In this document: in pieces, positions 5,668 to 10,236 of the stretch
Layout: each line of letters starts with the position of its first letter
How positions within the stretch are numbered: position 1 is the stretch's first letter
NCBI GenBank assembly: GCA_004561445.1
Contig: SFVX01000004.1
Span: forward strand, 1 to 10,236
DNA: 10,236 nt
Direction: 5' to 3'
Source of the DNA: a bacterium
GTDB lineage: Bacteria; Patescibacteriota; Saccharimonadia; Saccharimonadales; Saccharimonadaceae
Notes under the pieces: generated by a model
What the model was told of the DNA's origin: nothing
The model's database searches: none
The model's input: only the letters and a program-made list of their open reading frames with translations
Translations under genes and position numbers: made by a program

Positions 5668-5857
5668 GTTTATAATTTAAGTGAAATACTGAAGCTGCAA
5701 ATATTAATAATTGAGCGACAAAAATCAGAACACCTGCAGCTATATCATGATGTTCTGATATGATGATGGTTGATATGCCAATAGTGATAGATGCCATTAC
5801 ACAACAGACACCTGCACTATATTCAACTTTGTCTTTTGAGTCCCTTTCCATTTTCAT
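5615..5857 (-). CDS. Two-TM holin candidate
   Basis: An 80-aa protein with a charged N-terminus (MKMERDSKDK), two hydrophobic helices at about 15-33 and 39-59 joined by a short polar turn (EHHD), and a polar Asn-rich tail. Size and topology fit class II holins, and it directly precedes, with a 53-bp overlap, an endolysin that lacks a signal peptide. It starts only ~10 bases after the U-tract of the coat gene terminator, so its expression probably depends on read-through. No family match is recognised; another small membrane protein is possible. Confidence 0.65.
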   Translation of the reverse strand: MKMERDSKDKVEYSAGVCCVMASITIGISTIIISEHHDIAAGVLIFVAQLLIFAASVFHLNYKLGNYGQTSNSKNCNNQE

Positions 5858-5866
5858 GGTATTTTT

Positions 5867-5901
5867 AAAAAAAATGGGGAGCCTTTGAACTCCCCATTTT
5901 T
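5867..5901 (-). terminator. Terminator between coat and lysis genes
   Basis: An 8-bp GC-rich stem (ATGGGGAG/CTCCCCAT, 5874-5881 and 5890-5897), extended by A-T pairs, closes an 8-nt loop. On the coding strand it is followed by about eight U (5874-5867). It starts just after the coat stop codon and ends ~10 bases before the holin start, so it can set a high ratio of coat to lysis mRNA. The A-T extension could also make it work in the other direction. Confidence 0.88.
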
Positions 5902-5903
5902 AA

Positions 5904-7133
5904 TTAGTGTAACTCGTAGTCTCCATCACCTTCACCGCCAGGAAGTGAACCAGAGCCACCTCCAGTTGATGCGTCATTATCCTGTCCGCTAACAACCACG
6001 TTGAACGTAATCTTGCCTGCAGCAGTAGTTTCAGTTTTAGCAACAGAGATAGTTGCGACTGCTGTACCATTTGCTACTGCGGTAATCTTTCCAGTTGACG
6101 CATTGATGGTAGCTACATTAGTATTACTGATGCTATATGTAACGGCACCATTTGCATCGTTACCAGACAAAGTTGGCGCGTCAGCAGTACCGCCCTTTGC
6201 AGTGATGCTAACAGAATTTGCATTCAACTTCAACTTAGGTACCGGCAATGCTATTACCTTCGGCTTGTCTGACATTTCGCCACCATTCAGAATTAACTCG
6301 CTCTCGATAGGGTAAGTGTTCAACTGGCTTCCAACAGAGACACCAGTAATAATTGACTTGTTGCCAACCATGGTAGAATTTGAGCGCAGCCAAACACTAC
6401 CGGATTTGCGGCTGAGGATGACGGCACCGAAATTTGCTTCTGTTGAAGCAAGTTTGAGCACACCACTGCCGAAAGTAATGTTGATGTCAAGGTCAGTATG
6501 ATTTGCGTCTAATGTGAATGCATCGTGAGGGTTTGTGATTGCACCAACCTTGTCAGCATATAGGCGTACAATGTTTAATCGTTCTGGAGTGTAGCTGAAA
6601 ACGTTCTTCAACAAAGAAGCTTGTCCGTTGACCCAGACGAACGTAACAAGGTCACCTTCTTGAATGCCCATGGCATCATACACATCTTTTGCAGTTGCAA
6701 TGGTTTCAACGTTGAACTGCATTTCGATTTGATTCTGAGCGTTAACAGCAAATGCCAGTTCTGGCAATGAGCCTCTTGACAGAATGTAACGCATAGGGTT
6801 GATCAACTTGTCTTTGTAGCCATTAAAAGCATAGCTTGCGGTGTCGGTCTTGGATGCGTCACGAAATTTATTAAGATTTAATCGCATGAATTCAGACATG
6901 TTCTGCTGGCCTACAGTCTTTCCTTCGAACGAGTGATCAGTAATCACTTTGAGGTAGCTGTAAGCAGCGCCGATTGTTGCCATCAGCATACGTTGTCGCA
7001 TCTGGTTCATCGTGCGAGGGTTCTTAACTCTGTAGACACGTTCTTTTGTAATCTGGGTGCCGTTGAGTTCACTGAATGTGAAATTCTTCGTGCTGCCTGA
7101 GCGCAGGCCGAAGAAGCCTTTTGATTTAGCCAT
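5904..7133 (-). CDS. Candidate coat protein, DUF6266-like, with Ig-like domain
   Basis: A 409-aa protein. The N-terminus (MAKSKGFFGLRSGSTKNFTF, then RVKNPRTMNQMRQRM at 35-49) resembles the DUF6266 family of Bacteroidetes, where an NPRTxxQxxQR motif follows a Gly-rich start; the family is much shorter (about 200-260 aa). The middle is unrecognised and beta-rich. Residues ~300-382 form a group 2 bacterial Ig-like (Big_2) domain: VTYSISNTNVATINASTGKI followed by TAVANGTAVATISV. A Gly/Ser-rich tail ends YELH. It is the only large non-enzymatic gene, sits alone between its own promoter and a strong terminator, and lies before the lysis genes, so a major virion protein is likely. The Ig domain would be surface-exposed and could bind glycans or mucus. 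The coat role is an inference. Confidence 0.65.
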   Translation of the reverse strand: MAKSKGFFGLRSGSTKNFTFSELNGTQITKERVYRVKNPRTMNQMRQRMLMATIGAAYSYLKVITDHSFEGKTVGQQNMSEFMRLNLNKFRDASKTDTASYAFNGYKDKLINPMRYILSRGSLPELAFAVNAQNQIEMQFNVETIATAKDVYDAMGIQEGDLVTFVWVNGQASLLKNVFSYTPERLNIVRLYADKVGAITNPHDAFTLDANHTDLDINITFGSGVLKLASTEANFGAVILSRKSGSVWLRSNSTMVGNKSIITGVSVGSQLNTYPIESELILNGGEMSDKPKVIALPVPKLKLNANSVSITAKGGTADAPTLSGNDANGAVTYSISNTNVATINASTGKITAVANGTAVATISVAKTETTAAGKITFNVVVSGQDNDASTGGGSGSLPGGEGDGDYELH

Positions 7134-7150
7134 AATAGTATATATTTAGG

Positions 7151-7187
7151 GGTGCCCATATATATGTACCTGGGGGCAGGTGGCACC
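7151..7187 (-). promoter_or_regulatory. Structured 5' leader of the coat gene
   Basis: On the coding strand GGTGCC (7187-7182) pairs with GGCACC (7156-7151). Stacked on it is ACCTG/CAGGT around a CCCC loop (7181-7168), and an AT-rich 11-nt segment fills the 3' side. The structure lies ~18 bases before the ATG in a leader of about 75 nt. It may stabilise the mRNA or control translation. Confidence 0.55.
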
Positions 7188-7216
7188 ATCCCTGCCGGGG
7201 CGCTTATCAACGTCCG

Positions 7217-7224
7217 CAAAGGTA
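7217..7224 (-). promoter_or_regulatory. -7 box of the coat gene promoter
   Basis: TACCTTTG on the coding strand is a perfect Bacteroidetes -7 box (TAnnTTTG). No TTG is found at the expected -33 distance, so the upstream element is weak or the promoter is activator-dependent. It lies ~85 bases before the coat ATG. Confidence 0.6.
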
Positions 7225-7364
7225 GGAAATAGTTTTGAATGGGAGGTAATAGCGAGTAAGTTACGAATTACTTGCCGTTTCAACGCTTTTATTTACTAAT
7301 TCTTTACATATTAACATTTATAGTTTAACTCACGTTAATATCGCTTAACCTATTTAAAACAAAG

Positions 7365-7388
7365 CCACCGCCCCGATAGGGGTGGTGG
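7365..7388 (-). terminator. GC-rich terminator-like hairpin carrying a repeat core
   Basis: CCACC-G-CCCC pairs with GGGG-T-GGTGG around a GATA loop (10 bp, one G-T). On the coding strand CTTTGTTTT follows, so a Rho-independent terminator is likely. Bases 7377-7395 (TAGGGGTGGTGGTCGGGGT) match bases 10-28 of the 99-bp repeat exactly. Confidence 0.6.
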
Positions 7389-7411
7389 TCGGGGTTGTGG
7401 TGGTCAGTGAA

Positions 7412-7431
7412 ATGGCGGCGGTAGCCGCCAT
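7412..7431. repeat. GC-rich hairpin, 8-bp stem
   Basis: ATGGCGGC and GCCGCCAT pair perfectly around a GGTA tetraloop, between the two terminator hairpins that close the early operon. No U-tract is adjacent. Confidence 0.5.
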
Positions 7432-7446
7432 ACCATCTGACACCAC

Positions 7447-7481
7447 GAAAACGGCCAACACTATATAAAGATGTTGGCCGT
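7447..7481 (-). terminator. Terminator of the early operon
   Basis: A perfect 10-bp stem ACGGCCAACA/TGTTGGCCGT (7451-7460 and 7472-7481) with an 11-nt loop is followed on the coding strand by TTTTCG. It lies ~40 bases after the stop codon of the ribbon-helix-helix gene. Confidence 0.8.
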
Positions 7482-7520
7482 AATAAACAAAACATGGTAA
7501 TGGTAATATCCTTTATTCTT

Positions 7521-7673
7521 TTACTCAGTCCAATTTTCTGAGAGATAACTATCTATTGCAAGATTTATGAGCCTATTTCTTTTCATGTTGTTTCTCTTGC
7601 AATATGCTTCCATCATTTCAAATATATTATTATCTATCTTAGCTGAGATAGCTTTTTGTTTTATCTGTTCCAT
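7521..7673 (-). CDS. Ribbon-helix-helix DNA-binding protein, 50 aa
   Basis: A short gene whose product fits the Arc/CopG/MetJ ribbon-helix-helix fold. A beta strand (KAISAKID, residues 7-14) is followed by helix A (NNIFEMMEAYCKRNN, 15-29), then MKRNRLINLAIDSYLSE (30-46) with the Arg/Asn turn and helix B. Such proteins dimerise, insert the paired strands into the major groove and usually repress transcription. It is the last gene of the integrase operon, 12 bases after the 139-aa gene and before a terminator. It could be the phage repressor or copy-control protein; possible palindromic operators are at 9901-9912, 8324-8337 and in the 44-bp leader repeats. Targets are inferred. Confidence 0.75.
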   Translation of the reverse strand: MEQIKQKAISAKIDNNIFEMMEAYCKRNNMKRNRLINLAIDSYLSENWTE

Positions 7674-7685
7674 AAAATTATTTCT

Positions 7686-8105
7686 TTAGTTAAAAGCTTT
7701 GTTTCTGAAATACCTTAGATGTTCATCTTTTAGTATCATGTAGTACTTCTTTTTTGCAACGCTTAGCTGCAAAATCTGTAGATCACCTGCAATATTGTAT
7801 TTGAGCCAATTATGAGGTGAAAGTAAGTTATTGCAAAAAGGCTCCTTAGTTTTTGTTTGTATATTTGCTTTTAGCCAATTAACAAACATTTTTTCTACGC
7901 TCGGTCTATATCCAATACCTCTTATCTCTATTCTCGAACAAGAGAGAAGCTTCTTTAAATTTCGCTCCACCTTTATCAATTTGCAAAATGTCTGTTGGTT
8001 GATGTAGTCGATACCACACATCAACACACCATCTGGGTGTAACTCAGCAACCCGGTTAAGGGTTGCTTTGAGTGCATTTCTTAAGTTCGTGTTCATCCTG
8101 CTCAT
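7686..8105 (-). CDS. Unknown 139-aa protein of the early operon
   Basis: Not recognised. It is basic and Lys/Leu-rich, with no signal peptide or obvious domain; the N-terminus (MSRMNTNLRNALKATLNRVAELHPDG) looks helical. I chose the ATG at 8105 because it overlaps the stop of the preceding 39-aa membrane gene as ATGA, and the sequence upstream of it makes sense only in the other gene's frame. A longer version from ATG 8192 has an AAGGAGG sequence five bases upstream and would add 29 residues lacking any pattern. ATG at 8096 is a third option. Function is unknown; co-expression with integrase and the small membrane proteins suggests an early role. Confidence 0.6.
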   Translation of the reverse strand: MSRMNTNLRNALKATLNRVAELHPDGVLMCGIDYINQQTFCKLIKVERNLKKLLSCSRIEIRGIGYRPSVEKMFVNWLKANIQTKTKEPFCNNLLSPHNWLKYNIAGDLQILQLSVAKKKYYMILKDEHLRYFRNKAFN

Positions 8106-8221
8106 GATATGATAATGTATTTGATGAGTAATGCGATTATTATCCAATAAAAGGCATGGATAAAAAAGATGTTGAGGAAATCGAAGAACCATTTGTCCTC
8201 CTTGAAATTTTCTTTCTTCAT
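8102..8221 (-). CDS. Tiny membrane protein, 39 aa
   Basis: A 39-aa frame starting MKKENFKEDKW, with one hydrophobic helix (about residues 18-39, ending LLIKYIIIS). Support comes from context: the ATG follows directly a conserved leader (44-bp repeat ending GCTATCGTT) shared with the integrase gene, and its stop overlaps the ATG of the next gene. It competes with an N-terminal extension of the 139-aa gene in another frame. Function is unknown; possible roles are membrane targeting, superinfection exclusion or toxicity, all speculative. Confidence 0.65.
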   Translation of the reverse strand: MKKENFKEDKWFFDFLNIFFIHAFYWIIIALLIKYIIIS

Positions 8222-8265
8222 AACGATAGCATTTTTATGAGGGGTGGTTAACCCCTCGTTACCTT
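8222..8265 (-). repeat. 44-bp leader repeat, copy 1, with hairpin
   Basis: This copy is identical to 9446-9489 except for one base. It contains GAGGGGTGGTTAACCCCTC (8239-8257), a 7-bp stem with a 5-nt loop whose centre includes the palindrome GGTTAACC, and ends with GCTATCGT just one base before the ATG of the 39-aa gene. It sits between a stop and a start codon. It may be an operator, a translational control site, or the target of the RNA at 4526-4632. Confidence 0.8.
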
Positions 8266-8267
8266 AT

Positions 8268-8366
8268 TTAATACTGCCATATCTCAATTAGCTTAATGAT
8301 TAGATAAATAATGATGCATATACCGCCACATGTGGCGATATAAGTAGGGTTGAATCTATTATCCAT
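8268..8366 (-). CDS. Tiny membrane protein, 32 aa
   Basis: A 32-aa frame: a short polar N-terminus (MDNRFNPTY) and then one hydrophobic helix (about residues 10-27, with CGGICIIIYLIIKL). It starts 14 bases after the stop of the 74-aa gene and ends 2 bases before the 44-bp leader repeat, so it fits neatly into the operon. A 14-bp perfect palindrome (8324-8337) lies within it. It is similar in size and topology to the neighbouring 39-aa protein. Function is unknown, and the coding call rests on fit and composition only. Confidence 0.5.
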   Translation of the reverse strand: MDNRFNPTYIATCGGICIIIYLIIKLIEIWQY

Positions 8367-8380
8367 ATTTAATATATCTA

Positions 8381-8605
8381 CTACTTTGGTATATTATAGG
8401 TTCGTGATAAGTATGTAGTTTCGATACCATTGAAAATGTAGTATCTTCCTTCATCCTCTTCATCATGGATTCCTTCTTCGAATGGTTCAAGATATCTAAC
8501 CACATATTTAATATAGCCAAATGCGGCTAATTCGTTTTCGGATTCGAATACTATCTTATCATATTTGTTTCTCTTGACCATTAGGAAAACTTTGTATTTC
8601 TTCAT
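8381..8605 (-). CDS. Unknown 74-aa protein
   Basis: Not recognised. It starts MKKYKVFLMVKRNKYDKIVFE, with two beta strands, then continues with an aromatic and acidic middle (EPFEEGIHDEEDEGRYYIF) and a basic end. A compact soluble alpha/beta protein is likely. It lies 40 bases downstream of the integrase and is followed closely by the small membrane genes, all in one direction. It could be an excisionase-like or regulatory factor by position, but no helix-turn-helix is evident. Confidence 0.65.
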   Translation of the reverse strand: MKKYKVFLMVKRNKYDKIVFESENELAAFGYIKYVVRYLEPFEEGIHDEEDEGRYYIFNGIETTYLSRTYNIPK

Positions 8606-8645
8606 AATTTATCCGCTTGGCCGTGATGCGGTAGGGCTGAAATGA

Positions 8646-9443
8646 TTAATTAATAATTCTATTATACTCTGATTGCATAACTGCATTGCTTGTATGCAGA
8701 TATATTTGTGTTGTTGCAATTGATGTATGCCCGAGGATTTCACGCAATACATCTAATCTCATTCCCTCGTTGATAGCATTTGTAGCAAATGTGTGTCTCA
8801 ACTGGTGAGGACTTGCATCAACTCCGATACGTTTAAATGCGGTATAGATAGCATATCTAAAACCTCTATCATCCCATTTTTCAAAGATGGCTCCCTGCTT
8901 TTTACCTGTAGCCTTTATCATTTCCAGGATGTATGATGGGAAATAGATACATCTTTCTTTTCTGCCTTTGCCCATTATGATTGCCTGGGCGGTGTTGAAA
9001 TTGATGTCTTCTATCTTAATTTCTCTTGTCTCTGATACCCTTAAACCCATAGATGCCATCATTATTATAGCCAGTTTGATGTCTTTTCTTGGCTCCTGCT
9101 TTACTGCCTTAATGATGTCCTCGGCATTGATGGTATGAGGGATAACCTTATCTTTCTTGGGTGATACAAGATATTTAGCTGGATTCTCGGCTATCTTATA
9201 TTGTATCATCATCCAATTATAAAGACTTCGGATTGCTGATATATTAGCTATTATAGTATTATTGCTTGCTCCTGCTGCCTTTCTTCCTGCGAGATAGACG
9301 ACTATATCATCAGCCTTTATTTCTGACCATCTACGTCCGATATTTGCTTTTGCAAATGAGCGTAAAGATGCTTCATATTGTCTTGCGGTATTCATTGAAT
9401 AACCTTTAGTGTAAACTAAATATGTGATGTATTCGGTAATCAT
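8646..9443 (-). CDS. Tyrosine recombinase (integrase)
   Basis: A 265-aa XerC/XerD-like recombinase with an N-terminal SAM-like core-binding domain (about 1-85) and a C-terminal catalytic domain. All catalytic residues are present: Arg135 in MGLRVSE, Lys159 in IMGKGRKER, His213 and Arg216 in SPHQLRHTF, His239 in LGHTSIATTQIY, and the nucleophile Tyr248. The length is slightly below the ~300 aa of host XerC/D, as in many phage enzymes. It would insert the circular genome into the chromosome or resolve multimers; no attachment site can be identified. The start at 9443 follows the leader repeat (GCTATCGTTTT-ATG), which may control its expression. Confidence 0.95.
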   Translation of the reverse strand: MITEYITYLVYTKGYSMNTARQYEASLRSFAKANIGRRWSEIKADDIVVYLAGRKAAGASNNTIIANISAIRSLYNWMMIQYKIAENPAKYLVSPKKDKVIPHTINAEDIIKAVKQEPRKDIKLAIIMMASMGLRVSETREIKIEDINFNTAQAIIMGKGRKERCIYFPSYILEMIKATGKKQGAIFEKWDDRGFRYAIYTAFKRIGVDASPHQLRHTFATNAINEGMRLDVLREILGHTSIATTQIYLHTSNAVMQSEYNRIIN

Positions 9444-9445
9444 AA

Positions 9446-9489
9446 AACGATAGCATTTTAATGAGGGGTGGTTAACCCCTCGTTACCTT
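9446..9489 (-). repeat. 44-bp leader repeat, copy 2, with hairpin
   Basis: Second copy of the element at 8222-8265, one base different. It fills the gap between the stop codon of the 103-aa gene and the integrase ATG almost exactly. On the coding strand the hairpin GAGGGGT/ACCCCTC is followed by GCTATCGT, three bases before the start codon. Confidence 0.8.
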
Positions 9490-9801
9490 CTACTTAGTTT
9501 CATCAACTCCAATTATAATTTTGTCGATTCCATCTTTATCAATCCCCATAAAGATTGAACTGGTATATTGAATATCCTTGCAATAGTCCAAGATGCCATT
9601 ATAAAGATATTCTCTATCAACACTGCTTTCTGGGAAAACTACTATATATAGTCCCTTTGCCTTTGCTTCATCGAACATTGCAAATGGGAAATCTCCAAAA
9701 GCTTCTTTGAAACTTGTTTCTTCTTCGAATTCAATATAAGTGGTAACTGCTTCGTTAGCACTTAAGAAATCTGCCAATTTGAATAACTGATTGTACGTCA
9801 T
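9490..9801 (-). CDS. Unknown 103-aa acidic protein, first early gene
   Basis: Not recognised. It is strongly acidic (EFEEETSFKEAFGDF, DKDGIDKIIIGVDETK), with alternating strands such as GLYIVVFPES and SSIFMGIDKD that suggest an alpha/beta fold. There is no membrane segment. Small acidic early phage proteins often act as DNA mimics or antirepressors, but no such family is recognised here. It is the first gene after the early promoter, with a ~50-nt leader that ends GCTATCGT-AAT-ATG, the motif shared with the integrase and 39-aa genes. Confidence 0.7.
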   Translation of the reverse strand: MTYNQLFKLADFLSANEAVTTYIEFEEETSFKEAFGDFPFAMFDEAKAKGLYIVVFPESSVDREYLYNGILDYCKDIQYTSSIFMGIDKDGIDKIIIGVDETK

Positions 9802-9855
9802 ATTACGATAGCTTAAGAGGTTGAGAGAGGACTACCCTTTCCCTTATCTCTGATG

Positions 9856-9886
9856 CAAAGATACGACTTTTTATTGAGATATGCAA
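9856..9886 (-). promoter_or_regulatory. Early operon promoter
   Basis: On the coding strand TTG (9886-9884), a 20-nt spacer and TATCTTTG (9863-9856) fit the Bacteroidetes -33/-7 consensus. Start of transcription is expected near 9850, giving a ~50-nt leader to the 103-aa gene. The palindrome at 9901-9912 lies just upstream and could bind a regulator. Confidence 0.75.
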
Positions 9887-9900
9887 TTTTTTGTGAAAGA

Positions 9901-9912
9901 AAGTATATACTT
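9901..9912. promoter_or_regulatory. 12-bp palindrome upstream of early promoter
   Basis: AAGTATATACTT is a perfect palindrome ~15 bp upstream of the -33 element. It has the size of a dimer operator, and the ribbon-helix-helix protein is a candidate ligand. Binding is inferred. Confidence 0.35.
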
Positions 9913-9972
9913 ATTATGCCATTTCGTCTATACATTTATAGGATTGGTCGATAAAATCGGGGTGGTTTTCGC

Positions 9973-10034
9973 CCTCATATTATTATGACGATTTCATGTA
10001 AGTAAGAATGTGAAATCGTCATAATAATATGAGG
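9973..10034. repeat. Perfect 24-bp inverted repeat (hairpin)
   Basis: Bases 9973-9996 are the exact reverse complement of 10011-10034, with a 14-nt loop (TGTAAGTAAGAATG). The stem is AT-rich at its middle, lies in non-coding DNA, and has no T-tract on either side. It is a candidate replication origin (single- or double-strand), packaging signal or attachment site. Confidence 0.85.
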
Positions 10035-10125
10035 TTGGGGGTCTGGGGAATCCTCCCCAGGAAGCAAGATTGAATCCTTCCCAGATGGTAGGAGGTGGGG
10101 GGGACAACCGCTAAAAACAGACAAG

Positions 10126-10150
10126 GCGGACGGCTTTGCCGACACCGCAC
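10126..10150. repeat. 25-bp palindromic repeat, copy 4
   Basis: Same as the copy at 363-387 but with CGGC-TTT-GCCG in the centre, so the inner stem is kept although one base differs. It stands 12 bases before the 99-bp repeat copy at 10163, the same arrangement as at 363-400. Confidence 0.75.
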
Positions 10151-10162
10151 AAGTAATGACCT

Positions 10163-10236
10163 AACCGCTTTTAGGGGTGGTGGTCGGGGTAGGGGCTTGT
10201 TGGGGCAGCTGCGCCCATAGGGCGGTGCTGACCCGA
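10163..10236. repeat. Partial 99-bp repeat at right end, identical to 1-74
   Basis: All 74 bases to the end of the window equal bases 1-74. The simplest reading is a direct terminal redundancy of a circular molecule, with position 10163 equal to position 1. In that reading copy 1 is preceded by a palindromic 25-bp element just as copy 2 is. Confidence 0.85.

Larger units (their letters stand above)
7134..7520. other. Intergenic control region between early operon and coat gene
   Basis: No gene is seen here. From right to left it holds the early-operon terminator hairpin (7451-7481), a GC-rich hairpin (7412-7431), a second terminator-like hairpin containing a 19-bp copy of the flanking repeat (7365-7395), an AT-rich stretch with repeated TTAA motifs (about 7310-7360), an 8-bp inverted repeat GCGAGTAA/TTACTTGC near 7252-7275, the coat promoter and its leader. 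Confidence 0.6.
9802..10236. other. Non-coding region upstream of the early operon
   Basis: No gene is visible. From the left it holds the early leader and promoter, a 12-bp palindrome, a perfect 24-bp inverted repeat, a smaller hairpin CTGGGG/CCCCAG (10043-10060) with a repeated GAATCCTyCCCAG motif (10048-10060 and 10073-10084), a palindromic 25-bp repeat and the start of a 99-bp repeat. In the circular reading it joins the region at 1-1361. Confidence 0.7.

Noticed and set aside
7007..7219. Minus-strand open frame of 70 codons overlapping the coat start
   Set aside because: It covers the promoter, leader hairpin and the first part of the coat gene in another frame; a shadow of those features.
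8106..8192. N-terminal extension of the 139-aa gene from ATG 8192, preceded by AAGGAGG
   Set aside because: The added 29 residues look patternless, while another frame there encodes a hydrophobic 39-aa peptide with the shared leader and ATGA coupling. Shine-Dalgarno sites are not typical of this host group. Kept as an alternative only.
1362..9801. Assignment to Inoviridae because of the Rep type
   Set aside because: No Zot-like ATPase and no short TM coat protein are seen, while holin, endolysin and spanin candidates point to lytic release.
1..10236. CRISPR array
   Set aside because: The repeats have irregular spacing, only two to four copies and no unique spacers of constant length.

Overview
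The window looks like the complete genome of a small temperate phage or phage-like element of a Bacteroidales host (Prevotella/Bacteroides-like). The host call is an inference. It rests on several -7 boxes of the Bacteroidetes type (TAnnTTTG), the near absence of Shine-Dalgarno sites, and a DUF6266-like structural protein. Bases 1-74 are identical to 10163-10236, so the molecule is probably circular with a unit length of about 10,162 bp. A linear copy flanked by dispersed repeats cannot be excluded. All credible genes lie on the minus strand. There is no terminase, portal, tail or Zot-like gene. The set is a rolling-circle initiator, an SSB, one candidate coat protein, a lysis cassette and an integrase, which suggests a non-tailed phage replicating through single-stranded DNA.

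Reading in the direction of transcription (right to left), an early operon starts at a good promoter near 9856-9886. It encodes an unknown 103-aa protein, a complete tyrosine recombinase, an unknown 74-aa protein, two tiny membrane proteins (32 and 39 aa), an unknown 139-aa protein and a 50-aa ribbon-helix-helix regulator. Two terminator-like hairpins close it (7451-7481 and 7365-7388). A second promoter (7217-7224) with a structured leader drives the 409-aa candidate coat protein, which carries a C-terminal Ig-like domain and is followed at once by a strong terminator. Next come overlapping lysis genes: a two-TM holin candidate, an M15-type endolysin, and a lipoprotein with a C-terminal membrane anchor (a unimolecular spanin candidate).

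Inside the 3' end of the spanin gene is the best promoter of the window (TTTG-20 nt-TAACTTTG). It reads into about 100 nt of structured RNA that ends in a Rho-independent terminator. This is either a small RNA or an attenuated leader for the downstream replication operon: winged-helix protein, Cys-rich 81-aa protein, SSB, two unknown proteins, Rep. The unpaired linker of this RNA contains AACGATAGC, which is complementary to the bases directly before the start codons of three early genes, including the integrase. This possible antisense circuit is the most interesting signal in the window.

The remaining 1.7 kb (9802 through the junction to 1361) has no credible gene. It is GC-rich and packed with hairpins: a 36-bp stem at 570-662, a perfect 24-bp stem at 9973-10034, a bulged 19-bp stem at 151-196, a 99-bp repeat carrying a G-quadruplex motif and a 53-nt hairpin, 93-bp tandem repeats, and four copies of a 25-bp palindromic repeat. 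These are candidates for replication origin, packaging signal or attachment site.
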